DNA of 64,000 nt. Source: Mycolicibacterium moriokaense (lineage in GTDB: Bacteria; Actinomycetota; Actinomycetes; Mycobacteriales; Mycobacteriaceae). The position numbers and the translations under genes are program-made. The notes beneath the pieces were generated by a model, which was given only the letters and a program-made list of their open reading frames with translations, was not told the origin of the DNA and made no database searches. Location: positions 31,044 to 95,043 of the forward strand of contig NZ_QJJU01000025.1 in assembly GCF_003201655.1 (NCBI RefSeq), in the 5' to 3' direction. This document shows, piece after piece, positions 48,796 through 57,193 of this stretch (the first letter of the stretch is position 1; each line of letters begins with the position of its first letter).

Positions 48796-50321
48796 CGGGG
48801 CAGGCGCCTTGCGTCGAGCGAGCCGAACAGGCCGTCGGCGCGGTTCCAGCCGTCGGCGAGTCGCTGTGCGTGCTCGCTGCGGCCCGACGCCAGCGCACCG
48901 GCGATCTCGCGGGTGGCGTGCGCGTGCAGGTGCGCGCGATAGCGCGCGTAGTCCGCGGCGGAATCCTTGCTCACCATGAACGGCCAGTCGCTGGACACCG
49001 TGAGCAGCGTTTCGCGCAGGATCTGGTCGGCGACGAAGTTGCGCGCAGGGGGTGCGTCGGTCTCGCCGAGGGCCTTGTCCACCGTGGTGAGCGCGGCGTC
49101 GACGACTTCGGCGTTCAGCTGGACCAGATCGGCCACCTTCTCGCCCGCCCACACTTGCCAGTCCTTGCCAGAACCCCAAGAGCTGGGCGGCAATTCGACG
49201 GGTGCGCCGACGAAGCCGTCGGCCACCGCATCCGACAGCGTGCCGACGCGCACCCCAGCCGCAGGCAGTGCGCGCAGCACCCGCTCGAGCCATAACGGTC
49301 CCTCGTACCACCAATGTCCGAACAGCTCGGTGTCGAACGCCGCCACTACATGGGCGGGCCTGCCGATCCGTTCGGATTCGCTGATGAGCCGGTCGCGCAC
49401 CATCCCGACGAAGTCGGCGACGTGGATGTCGACCGCCCGGTCGGCGCGCTGCGGGTCGTAGGGGGCCTTGTCATCTGATGGCACGTTGCGGCCCGTGACG
49501 CGCGCCGGCTTGAGTCCGGTGATGTGATCGTAGGTGTGGAAGTCGCGGTAGGCGGCGTGACCGGGATAGCCGGACTTCGGCGACCACACCCGGTAGCTGA
49601 CCTGCAGATCGCGACCGAACGCGACGACGTCGGAGGCCGCCACCGGGCGGCCCAATGCGGTGTCACCGTGCAGCGACGGCCCGTCGACCATGAAGTGGCC
49701 GACACCCGCTGCGGCGTAATCCATTTCCATGCCGGGCGCATAGGCGCACTCCGGCGCCCAGATGCCCGTCGGCGTGTGCGCGAATCGCTGGCCGGCGTCG
49801 GCAAGGCCCTCGCGCAGCGCGAATTCGCGCAGCCTCGGATTGAGCAGCGGCTGGAACGGGTGCGACAGTGGGCCGCCGAGCAGTTCGATGGTGCCCGCGT
49901 CGATCAGCTCGCGCAGCAGGGGACTTCCGCCGTGACGCCACAGCGTCGCAAACTCGTCGAGCGCGCGGCCTGCCTCGGCGTGCTCACGAATTCCGAACGC
50001 GCGCAAACCTTCCGGCTCGTGCAACGTCGTGGCCTCTAGTGCCCGCAACTGCCAGTTGGCCAGCCAATGGTGCATGCCCGACAGGCAGTAAGGGTCGTCG
50101 AGCTGAGCGGTGACGACCGGCGTCATTCCCAACGTGACGACGTGGCTGCGGTCTTCGTCCGCGAGCGTGCGCAACACCCGCATCAGTGGCAGGTAGGACG
50201 CCGACCACGACTGGTAGAGCCATTCCTCGCCGACCGGCCAGCGGCCGTGATGGGCCAGCCACGGCAGATGCGTGTGCAGGACAAGCGTGAACAGCCCGGG
50301 TACGGGCGCAGGACTCGTCAC
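48792..50321 (-). CDS. GH57 family glycoside hydrolase / branching-type enzyme (Rv3031 type)
   Basis: A 509-residue GH57 protein. Conserved regions: VLHTHLPW near residue 14 (motif 1), LLGGPLSHPFQPLL near 147 (motif 2), GIWAPECAYAPG near 190 with the nucleophile Glu (motif 3), and VAAFDTELFGHWW near 315 with the acid/base Asp (motif 4), then the helical C-terminal domain. GH57 members include alpha-1,4-glucan branching enzymes, the role proposed for Rv3031 in MGLP synthesis. GTG start overlaps the methyltransferase stop (GTGA). Confidence 0.9.
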   Translation of the reverse strand: MTSPAPVPGLFTLVLHTHLPWLAHHGRWPVGEEWLYQSWSASYLPLMRVLRTLADEDRSHVVTLGMTPVVTAQLDDPYCLSGMHHWLANWQLRALEATTLHEPEGLRAFGIREHAEAGRALDEFATLWRHGGSPLLRELIDAGTIELLGGPLSHPFQPLLNPRLREFALREGLADAGQRFAHTPTGIWAPECAYAPGMEMDYAAAGVGHFMVDGPSLHGDTALGRPVAASDVVAFGRDLQVSYRVWSPKSGYPGHAAYRDFHTYDHITGLKPARVTGRNVPSDDKAPYDPQRADRAVDIHVADFVGMVRDRLISESERIGRPAHVVAAFDTELFGHWWYEGPLWLERVLRALPAAGVRVGTLSDAVADGFVGAPVELPPSSWGSGKDWQVWAGEKVADLVQLNAEVVDAALTTVDKALGETDAPPARNFVADQILRETLLTVSSDWPFMVSKDSAADYARYRAHLHAHATREIAGALASGRSEHAQRLADGWNRADGLFGSLDARRLPR

Positions 50322-51088
50322 GGCCGTACCGCGATGGCGACCAGGTCCAGACTCTCGTCAATGTCGCGCTCGGTGTCCTCGATGAGGTCGAAGTCGTCTG
50401 TTGCCACAGTGGCGACATCGGCGAGCAGATCGTCGGGCCACGGCGCGTCGGCCAGCGCGCGGGCGATCTGGGCGTCGATGATCGAGCCGCCGTGCCGTGC
50501 GTCGAGCTCTGTGAGGCGCTCGCCGTGAAAAACCCCGTACAGGCCCTCGATCGTGAAGCCCGCTGCGGTCAGCAGTTCGGTGAGCTCCGCGCCATTGAGC
50601 TCGCGAGTGTGGAACGGGTTGATCGGGGTGTCGCGGCCGGGGGAGAAGGTGATCCGATTGGGTGTGGACATCAGCAACACACCACCCGGACGCAAGACGC
50701 GCAGGCACTCGGCCGCGAACTGTCCTTGGTCCCAGAGATGTTCGATCACCTGAAAGTTGACCACGACATCAACGTCACCGTCGGGCAGCGGCAGCTCGGC
50801 CAGGTTGCCGTGCAGCATCTCAACTCGCGGATACCGCGCCCGCACATGCGCGACGGCCGATTCGTCGTAGTCCAGCCCGATCACACGGCGCGCCACGTCG
50901 GCGATCAAGTCGGCGCCGTACCCCTCGCCGCAGCCAGCCTCGAGCACGTCGCGTCCGGCGCAGCGGTCGGCCAGCCGCCGGTACACCACTTCGTGGCGGC
51001 GGAACCAGTAGTTCTCCTCCGCGAGCCCGGGAACCGTTCGCTCGCCGGTAAGCGGGAGATCCGGACCGTCGGTAACGAATGCGCTCAT
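50318..51088 (-). CDS. SAM methyltransferase of the MGLP cluster (Rv3030 type)
   Basis: A 256-residue Rossmann methyltransferase: VLEAGCGEGYGADLIA near residues 48-63 (motif I), GLDYDESAVAHVRARYP near 70, DVDVVVNFQVIEHLWDQ near 103-119 and LRPGGVLLMSTPN near 130. Its position at the head of the GH57-GT4 operon makes methylation of glucose residues in methylglucose lipopolysaccharide the best guess (inference). A -10 TAGCCT lies 8 nt before the ATG, so the leader is at most a couple of bases. Confidence 0.87.
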   Translation of the reverse strand: MSAFVTDGPDLPLTGERTVPGLAEENYWFRRHEVVYRRLADRCAGRDVLEAGCGEGYGADLIADVARRVIGLDYDESAVAHVRARYPRVEMLHGNLAELPLPDGDVDVVVNFQVIEHLWDQGQFAAECLRVLRPGGVLLMSTPNRITFSPGRDTPINPFHTRELNGAELTELLTAAGFTIEGLYGVFHGERLTELDARHGGSIIDAQIARALADAPWPDDLLADVATVATDDFDLIEDTERDIDESLDLVAIAVRP

Positions 51089-51116
51089 TGGAAGGCAGGC
51101 TAACGCCTAGTGGCCG

Positions 51117-51133
51117 GTTCGCGAACGGTTCGC
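51117..51133. promoter_or_regulatory. Palindrome upstream of the MGLP operon
   Basis: GTTCGCGAAC is a perfect 10-bp palindrome, followed directly by a second GGTTCGC. It lies at the expected -35 of the minus-strand operon promoter (-10 TAGCCT). The binding protein is unknown. Confidence 0.35.
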
Positions 51134-51196
51134 AGGCGAAGGGGAGGCCAGAACGCAAACTTCGACCAGCTATGGTGTTCGTGCGAACCACCGTAA

Positions 51197-51212
51197 GTTA
51201 CCCGCGAGTAAC
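51197..51212. promoter_or_regulatory. Inverted repeat GTTAC-N6-GTAAC upstream of fixAB
   Basis: A palindrome 73-88 bp before the fixA ATG (core TTAC-CCGCGA-GTAA with flanking G/C). Its size suits a TetR-type operator. ETF serves fatty-acid oxidation, so a beta-oxidation repressor is a reasonable candidate. Confidence 0.45.
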
Positions 51213-51284
51213 ATGGTGGTAGTTGCTTCTAACGTGGTATTGCAGGCCGGACGCCGGCCTCTCCGAGGAGGACGAACCAGAGTC

Positions 51285-52076
51285 ATGACGAACATCGTGG
51301 TCCTGATCAAACAGGTCCCTGACACATGGTCGGAGCGCAAGCTGACCGACGGCGATTTCACTCTCGACCGTGAGGCCGCCGACGCCGTGCTCGACGAGAT
51401 CAACGAGCGCGCCGTCGAGGAGGCGCTTCTCATCAAGGAGAAGGAAGGCGGCGAGAGCACTGTGACGGTGCTCACAGCCGGTCCGGAGCGTGCGACCGAG
51501 GCCATCCGCAAGGCGCTCTCGATGGGCGCCGACAAGGCGGTGCACCTGCTCGACGACGGCCTGCACGGCTCGGATGTCGTGCAGACCGGCTGGGCGCTGG
51601 CGCGCGCGCTTGGCACCATCGAGGGCACCGAGCTGGTCATCGCGGGCAATGAGGCCACCGACGGCGTCGGCGGCGCGGTGCCTGCCGTCATCGCCGAGTA
51701 CCTGGGCCTGCCGCAGCTCACCCACCTGCGCAAGGTGTCGGTCGAGGGCGGCACCGTCATTGGGGAGCGCGAGACCGACGACGGTTTGTTCACCGTCGAG
51801 GCGCCCCTGCCCGCGGTCATCAGCGTGACCGAGAAGATCAACGAGCCACGCTTCCCGTCCTTCAAGGGCATCATGGCCGCCAAGAAGAAGGAAGTCACCA
51901 CGCTGACGCTGGCAGAGATCGGTGTCGAGGCCGATGAGGTCGGCGTCGCCAATGCCGGTTCCAAGGTGCTCGCGTCGACGCCCAAGCCGGCCAAGACCGC
52001 TGGCGAGAAGGTCACCGACGAAGGTGACGGCGGCACGAAGATCGCCGAATACCTGGTTGCCCAGAAGATCATCTAG
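51285..52076 (+). CDS. fixA: Electron transfer flavoprotein beta subunit
   Basis: A 263-residue ETF beta. It starts MTNIVVLIKQVPDTWSERKL and contains DEINERAVEEALLIKE and the AMP-binding loop AGNEATDGVGGAVPAVIAEYL near 125. The recognition-loop region for acyl-CoA dehydrogenases lies near SVTEKINEPRFPSFKGIMAAKKK. With FixB it shuttles electrons from acyl-CoA dehydrogenases to ETF-quinone oxidoreductase. GAGGAGGA, 12 nt upstream, sets the ATG. The downstream fixB starts after 37 bp. Confidence 0.95.
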   Translation: MTNIVVLIKQVPDTWSERKLTDGDFTLDREAADAVLDEINERAVEEALLIKEKEGGESTVTVLTAGPERATEAIRKALSMGADKAVHLLDDGLHGSDVVQTGWALARALGTIEGTELVIAGNEATDGVGGAVPAVIAEYLGLPQLTHLRKVSVEGGTVIGERETDDGLFTVEAPLPAVISVTEKINEPRFPSFKGIMAAKKKEVTTLTLAEIGVEADEVGVANAGSKVLASTPKPAKTAGEKVTDEGDGGTKIAEYLVAQKII

Positions 52077-52113
52077 CCGAAGCCCCCAAAACACCGAAAG
52101 ACATTGAAGACAC

Positions 52114-53070
52114 ATGGCTGAAGTACTTGTGCTCGTTGAGCACGCTGATGGTGCGCTGAAGAAGATCAGCGCCGAACTGATCACCGCCGCTCGTGTGCTT
52201 GGCGAACCCGCCGCCGTCGTGGTGGGCAAGCCGGGCACGGCTGCGCCGCTGATCGAGGGACTGAAGGCGGCAGGCGCCGCCAAGGTCTACGTCGCCGAGT
52301 CCGAAGATGCGGAGAACTACCTGGTTACGCCGTTCGTCGACGTGCTGGCGTCGCTGGCCGAGTCGGCCAGCCCGGCAGGCGTGCTGCTGGCCGCCAGTGC
52401 CGACGGCAAGGAGATCGGCGGCCGGTTGGCCGCCCGGCTTGGCTCCGGTCTGCTGGTGGACGTCGTCGAGGTCAAGTCGGGCGCCACGGGCGTGCACTCG
52501 ATCTTCGGTGGCGCGTTCACCGTCGAGGCTCAGGCCACCGGTGACACCCCGGTGATCACCGTGCGTCCTGGTGCGATCGAGGCAGAACCCGCCGCGGGCG
52601 CAGGCGAGGTCGCCAACGTCGAGGTGCCTGCACAGGCCGAGAATGCGACGAAGATCACTAAGCGCGAGCCCGCAGTGGCAGGCGATCGTCCCGAGCTCAC
52701 CGAGGCGACCGTCGTGGTCTCCGGTGGCCGTGGCGTCGGCAGCGCTGAAAACTTCAGCGTGGTAGAGGAATTGGCCGATTCGCTTGGTGCCGCCGTCGGC
52801 GCGTCGCGTGCGGCTGTCGACTCCGGCTACTACCCGGGCCAGTTCCAGGTGGGCCAGACCGGTAAGACCGTGTCGCCGCAGCTGTACATCGCGCTGGGCA
52901 TCTCCGGAGCGATCCAGCACCGCGCAGGTATGCAGACGTCGAAGACGATCATCGCCGTGAACAAGGACGAAGAGGCACCGATCTTCGAGATCGCCGACCT
53001 CGGCATCGTCGGCGACCTGTTCAAGGTCGCGCCGCAGCTGACCGAGGCGGTCAAGGCCCGCAAGGGCTGA
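52114..53070 (+). CDS. fixB: Electron transfer flavoprotein alpha subunit
   Basis: A 318-residue ETF alpha. The N-terminal half (VLVLVEHADGALKKISAELI) packs on FixA. The C-terminal FAD domain has VVSGGRGVGSAENF near 206, AVGASRAAVDSGYYPGQFQVGQTGKTVSP in two blocks near 230-258, and IALGISGAIQHRAGMQTSKTIIAVNKD near 264-290, the FAD-binding consensus. Completes the heterodimeric ETF. A 19-bp-stem hairpin follows the stop after 22 nt. Confidence 0.95.
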   Translation: MAEVLVLVEHADGALKKISAELITAARVLGEPAAVVVGKPGTAAPLIEGLKAAGAAKVYVAESEDAENYLVTPFVDVLASLAESASPAGVLLAASADGKEIGGRLAARLGSGLLVDVVEVKSGATGVHSIFGGAFTVEAQATGDTPVITVRPGAIEAEPAAGAGEVANVEVPAQAENATKITKREPAVAGDRPELTEATVVVSGGRGVGSAENFSVVEELADSLGAAVGASRAAVDSGYYPGQFQVGQTGKTVSPQLYIALGISGAIQHRAGMQTSKTIIAVNKDEEAPIFEIADLGIVGDLFKVAPQLTEAVKARKG

Positions 53071-53092
53071 GTTTTCGCGGGGTTCCGCACGA

Positions 53093-53136
53093 TTGGGCGC
53101 GTTCGGGTGTGTTTTTGCACACCTGAGCGCGCCCAA
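53093..53136. terminator. 19-bp-stem hairpin after fixB
   Basis: TTGGGCGCGTTCGGGTGTG (53093-53111) pairs with CACACCTGAGCGCGCCCAA (53118-53136) using two G-U pairs, loop TTTTTG. Its core CGTTyrGGnGyG is also in the hairpin after the first SDR gene. Confidence 0.75.
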
Positions 53137-53210
53137 TTCGTCATTTAGCGTGCACGAACACGACACACAGGCGTTGGAGTCCCGCTTTCCGGCTGGGCGA
53201 CCGTGCAGCC

Positions 53211-54056
53211 ATGAGCACTGCTTCTGTCCTCATAGCCGCTGATCCAGAGACCGACCTGCAGGCGGGCACGCCGGGGCCGCGCTACACCCTGCTGCTTTCC
53301 ACCGACCCTGCGCTCATCGACGCCGCGCAGCGCCTTCGTCACGATGTGTTCACCTCCGAACCGGGATTCGCGCTCGAAGGTGCGAGCGACGGACGGGACG
53401 CCGACCGCTTCGACGAGCATTGCGATCACCTGCTTGTCCGCGAGGACGTCTCCGGCGAACTCGTCGGCTGCTACCGGATGCTGCCGCCGCCAGGAGCGAT
53501 CGCCGCCGGGAGTCTTTACACCGCAACCGAATTCGACGTGCAGGCCCTCGACTCATTGAGGCCCTCGCTGGTTGAGATGGGGCGAGCGGTGGTGCGTGAG
53601 GATCACCGCAACGGCGCTGTGGTGCTGCTGATGTGGGCAGGCATCCTGGCCTACCTGGACCGCTGCGGCTACGACTACGTCACCGGTTGCGTTTCGGTGC
53701 CGGCGTGCGGCGTGGACGAGGAGACGCCCGGCAGCCAGATCCGCGGCGTTCGCGATTTCGTGCGGCGACGCCACGCCGCCCCCGCGGAGTACACGGTGTA
53801 CCCGTACCGGCCGGTGACGGTGGACGGCAAGGGTCTCGACGACATTCAGCCGACCGCAAGGGTGGCGGTTCCGCCGCTCATGCGCGGCTACCTGCGGCTG
53901 GGCGCACAGGTGTGCGGCGAACCGGCCCACGATCCCGACTTCGGAGTCGGTGACTTCCCGGCCCTGCTGGACAAACGCCAGGCCGACACCCGCTACCTGC
54001 GCCGACTGCGGTCGGTGGGGGCGGCGGCCGCGATGGCCGACGGGATGGCATCGTGA
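53211..54056 (+). CDS. OlsB-like GNAT N-acyltransferase (Rv3027c type)
   Basis: A 281-residue acyltransferase of the ornithine-ACP N-acyltransferase/hemolysin family. RLRHDVFTSEPGF near residue 42, RFDEHCDHLLVRE near 65, VGCYRMLPP near 85, LVEMGRAVVREDHRNGAVV near 122-140 and YDYVTGCVSVP near 158 follow the OlsB consensus in order. OlsB makes lyso-ornithine lipid by N-acylating ornithine with a 3-hydroxyacyl-ACP. Its stop overlaps the start of a PlsC/OlsA-like gene (GTGA), the same pairing as olsBA. Whether it acts on ornithine here is inference. Confidence 0.83.
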   Translation: MSTASVLIAADPETDLQAGTPGPRYTLLLSTDPALIDAAQRLRHDVFTSEPGFALEGASDGRDADRFDEHCDHLLVREDVSGELVGCYRMLPPPGAIAAGSLYTATEFDVQALDSLRPSLVEMGRAVVREDHRNGAVVLLMWAGILAYLDRCGYDYVTGCVSVPACGVDEETPGSQIRGVRDFVRRRHAAPAEYTVYPYRPVTVDGKGLDDIQPTARVAVPPLMRGYLRLGAQVCGEPAHDPDFGVGDFPALLDKRQADTRYLRRLRSVGAAAAMADGMAS

Positions 54057-54883
54057 CCGTCGAGCGCTCCTGGGTCCCGCGCGCGACCTGCGACGCCAGC
54101 TGCATCAGCGCAGGGGCCGCCGCGTCCGGCCAGCCCCTGGTTGTCGCGATGCGCATCGCGGTGCGGGCGACCTTCGCGATGCTCCTGCTGTCGGCGACAC
54201 CATTGTTGGCCATTCCCATGCCGGGACGCTCACACGTCCAGCGTGGCTATTGCAGGCTGATGTTGCGCAGCCTCGGCGTGCGAATCACGGTGTCGGGTGG
54301 GCCGATTCGCAACCTGCAGGGCGTGCTGGTGGTCAGCGGACACGTGTCCTGGGTCGACATCTTCGCGATCGGATCCGTCATGCCGGGCAGGTTCGTTGCA
54401 AAGTCCGAACTGATCAACTGGCCGGGCCTCGGAATGCTGGCGCGACTGATGAAGGTCATCCCGATCGAGCGGGACAACCTGCGGCTGCTGCCGAACGTGG
54501 TCGGGGCCATCGCGGGCCGGCTTCGTGCGGGCCAGACGGTCGTCGCCTTCCCCGAGGGCACCACCTGGTGCGGCTTGGGCTACGGAGCGTTCCGGCCTGC
54601 GATGTTCCAGGCCGCTGTCGACGCAGGCAGGCCGGTTCAGCCGCTTCGGCTGACCTACCACCACCGCGACGGCAGGCCCTCTACGGTCGCCGCCTATGTC
54701 GGTGACGACACGCTGGTCGCATCGATCCGCAGGCTCGTCACCGCCCATCGCACGGTGATACGCGTGCAGGTCGAGTCGCTGCAGCTGCCGGGAACCTCCC
54801 GGCGGGATTTGGCGGCCCGCTGCGAAGCCGCCGTCCGCGGCGACGCGTCGCGGCAGGGGCACGGTCACGCCCTGGTGGCCTGA
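54053..54883 (+). CDS. PlsC/OlsA-like O-acyltransferase (Rv3026c type)
   Basis: A 276-residue lysophospholipid-type acyltransferase. A membrane segment (VRATFAMLLLSATPLLAI) near residue 40 precedes the catalytic HVSWVD (HxxxxD) near 97; FVAKSELINWPGLGML near 113 and VVAFPEGTTWCG near 163 are blocks II and III of the family. OlsA acylates the hydroxyl of lyso-ornithine lipid; other PlsC relatives make phosphatidate. The GTG start overlaps the OlsB-like stop, which argues for joint function. Followed after 46 bp by iscS. Confidence 0.85.
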   Translation: MTVERSWVPRATCDASCISAGAAASGQPLVVAMRIAVRATFAMLLLSATPLLAIPMPGRSHVQRGYCRLMLRSLGVRITVSGGPIRNLQGVLVVSGHVSWVDIFAIGSVMPGRFVAKSELINWPGLGMLARLMKVIPIERDNLRLLPNVVGAIAGRLRAGQTVVAFPEGTTWCGLGYGAFRPAMFQAAVDAGRPVQPLRLTYHHRDGRPSTVAAYVGDDTLVASIRRLVTAHRTVIRVQVESLQLPGTSRRDLAARCEAAVRGDASRQGHGHALVA

Positions 54884-54929
54884 CCACGGATTCGGGCGGG
54901 CCGTGCCGCGGCGCTAGCATGGAACGGTT

Positions 54930-56129
54930 ATGGCCTCGCACAGGACGGTCTACCTCGATCACGCCGCCACCACCCCGATGCACCCTGCTGCCATCGAGGC
55001 GATGACGGCTGTGCTGGCGACGGTTGGCAATGCGTCGTCGCTGCACGGTACTGGCCGCGTTGCGCGCCGCCGGATGGAGGAGGCCCGCGAGTCGCTGGCG
55101 CACCTGCTCGGCGCGCGCCCTTCGGAAGTGATCTTCACCGCGGGCGGCACTGAGAGCGACAACCTCGCGGTCAAGGGTATTTACTGGGCGCGACGCGATT
55201 CGTCGCCGCAGCGGCGCAGGATAGTCACCACCCCCATCGAGCATCATGCCGTTCTTGACGCGGTGCAGTGGCTCGCCGACCACGAGGGCGCCGAGGTCAC
55301 GTGGCTACCGGTTGGTGACGACGGCTCTGTCGCGCCGACCGCGCTTCGAGAAGCATTGCAGGCCCACGACGATGTCGCATTGGTGTCGATCATGTGGGCC
55401 AACAACGAAGTCGGCACCATCATGCCGATCTCCGAATTAGCAGCCATTGCAGCGGAATTCGATGTACCTATGCACAGCGATGCAATTCAGGCGGTCGGCC
55501 AGATCCCGGTCGACTTCACAGCAAGCGGCCTCTCGGCGATGAGCGTCGCGGCGCACAAGTTCGGTGGCCCCACTGGCGTCGGCGCGTTGCTGCTGCGGCG
55601 CGACACCACCTGTGTGCCGCTGCTGCACGGTGGTGGCCAGGAACGCGACGTCCGTTCCGGCACACCGGATGTCGCCGGGGCCGTCGCAATGGCCGCCGCC
55701 GCGAAGGTGGCGATCGAGGGCCTGGCGGTCAACAGCGCCCGCGTGCAGACGCTGCGCGACCGACTGGTCGACGGTGTGCTGTCGACCATCGACGACGTAT
55801 ATCTCAACGGCGCCATCGGTGATACACGGCTGCCAGGCAACGCCCACTTCACCTTCCGCGGTTGCGAAGGCGATTCGCTCTTGATGTTGTTGGACGCCAA
55901 GGGCATCGAGTGCTCGACGGGCTCGGCGTGCACCGCAGGCGTCGCCCAGCCGTCGCATGTGCTGCTCGCGATGGGCGCCGACCCGGCCAGTGCGCGCGGC
56001 TCGCTGCGGTTGTCGTTGGGCCACACCAGCACCGAGGCAGACGTCGACGCTGCGTTGGCGGTACTGCCCGCGGCGGTCGAGCGGGCGCGCCAGGCCGCGC
56101 TCGCCAGCGCTGGAGCGGCCAAGCAATGA
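54930..56129 (+). CDS. iscS: Cysteine desulfurase IscS
   Basis: A 399-residue PLP enzyme of class I (IscS/NifS). It starts YLDHAATTPMHPAAIEAM; the cofactor loop has EHHAVLDA near 106, NNEVGTI near 158, and the PLP lysine in SVAAHKFGGPTGVGALLL near 203. The mobile-loop active Cys lies in GIECSTGSACTAGVAQPSHVL near 328, with the SGSAC-like long loop of IscS. It releases sulfur from cysteine for Fe-S clusters and for the tRNA thiolase MnmA, whose gene follows with ATGA overlap. A -10 TAGCAT ends 9 nt before the ATG. Confidence 0.95.
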   Translation: MASHRTVYLDHAATTPMHPAAIEAMTAVLATVGNASSLHGTGRVARRRMEEARESLAHLLGARPSEVIFTAGGTESDNLAVKGIYWARRDSSPQRRRIVTTPIEHHAVLDAVQWLADHEGAEVTWLPVGDDGSVAPTALREALQAHDDVALVSIMWANNEVGTIMPISELAAIAAEFDVPMHSDAIQAVGQIPVDFTASGLSAMSVAAHKFGGPTGVGALLLRRDTTCVPLLHGGGQERDVRSGTPDVAGAVAMAAAAKVAIEGLAVNSARVQTLRDRLVDGVLSTIDDVYLNGAIGDTRLPGNAHFTFRGCEGDSLLMLLDAKGIECSTGSACTAGVAQPSHVLLAMGADPASARGSLRLSLGHTSTEADVDAALAVLPAAVERARQAALASAGAAKQ

Positions 56130-57193
56130 GGGTGCTCGTCGCGATGAGCGGCGGCGTCGACTCGTCGGTCGCCGCCGCGAGGATGGTCGACGCGGGCCAC
56201 GACGTCGTCGGCGTGCACATGGCGTTGTCTACCGCGCCGGGGACGCTGCGAACCGGATCGCGGGGCTGCTGCTCGAAAGAGGACGCCGGTGACGCCCGGC
56301 GCGTCGCCGATGTGCTGGAGATCCCGTTCTACGTCTGGGATTTCGCCGACCGCTTCAAAGAAGATGTGATTGACGACTTCGTCGCGTCCTACGAACGCGG
56401 CGAGACTCCGAATCCGTGCGTGCGGTGTAACGAGCGAATCAAGTTCTCCGCGTTGGCGGCTCGCGCGCTGGCGTTGGGATTCGACGCCGTTGCCACCGGC
56501 CATTACGCGCGGCTGTCCGACGGGCGCCTGCGGCGCGCGGTCGACGCGGACAAGGACCAGTCGTACGTGCTTGGCGTGCTGACCGCCGAGCAGCTGCGCC
56601 ACGCGGTGTTTCCGATCGGGGATACGCCGAAGCCGCAGATCCGTGAGGAAGCCGCGCGTCGCGGGCTGGCGGTGGCGGAAAAGCCCGACAGCCACGACAT
56701 CTGCTTCATCCCGTCGGGGGATACCCGCGCGTTTCTGGGCGCCCGCATCGGCGTGCGCCGCGGCGCGGTTGTCGACGCGGGCGGCACGGTGCTCGCCGAA
56801 CACGATGGCGTACACGGCTTCACGATCGGCCAGCGCAAGGGTCTCGGCATCGCAGGCCCAGGACCCGACGGGCAGCCCCGCTACGTCACGGGCATCGACG
56901 CCGACAGCGGCACTGTGCGTGTCGGCGCCGCCGCCGCGTTGGACATCTGGACGCTGGCCGGTGACAGGCCGGTGTTCACGTCCGGCGTCGCGCCGAGCGG
57001 CCCGGTGGAGTGCACCGTGCAGGTGCGCGCGCACGGAGGCATCGCCGACGGCGTCGCCGAACTACGTGACGGGCAGTGGGTGCTTGCTCTACGCACCCCG
57101 CTGCGCGGTGTTGCGCCCGGCCAGACGATGGTGCTGTACCGCCCCGACCCCGACGGGGACGAGGTCATCGGCAGCGCGACGATCACGCGCTAG
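56126..57193 (+). CDS. mnmA: tRNA-specific 2-thiouridylase MnmA
   Basis: A 355-residue PP-loop ATPase: MSGGVDSSVAAARM near the N-terminus is the ATP pyrophosphatase loop; the catalytic Cys pair is in NPCVRCNERIKF near 90 and DSHDICFIPSGD near 185. A central domain and a C-terminal beta-barrel (FTIGQRKGLGIAGPGP, VYRPD-like VLYRPDPDGDEVIGSATI) complete it. It adds sulfur to U34 of tRNA-Lys, -Glu and -Gln using persulfide from IscS, the upstream coupled gene. Its TAG stop overlaps the lpqA stop by 4 bp (CTAG). Confidence 0.94.
   Translation: MRVLVAMSGGVDSSVAAARMVDAGHDVVGVHMALSTAPGTLRTGSRGCCSKEDAGDARRVADVLEIPFYVWDFADRFKEDVIDDFVASYERGETPNPCVRCNERIKFSALAARALALGFDAVATGHYARLSDGRLRRAVDADKDQSYVLGVLTAEQLRHAVFPIGDTPKPQIREEAARRGLAVAEKPDSHDICFIPSGDTRAFLGARIGVRRGAVVDAGGTVLAEHDGVHGFTIGQRKGLGIAGPGPDGQPRYVTGIDADSGTVRVGAAAALDIWTLAGDRPVFTSGVAPSGPVECTVQVRAHGGIADGVAELRDGQWVLALRTPLRGVAPGQTMVLYRPDPDGDEVIGSATITR

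Noticed and set aside
49524..50039. 171-codon plus-strand frame within the GH57 gene
   Set aside because: Complementary shadow; the minus strand contains all four GH57 motifs in order.
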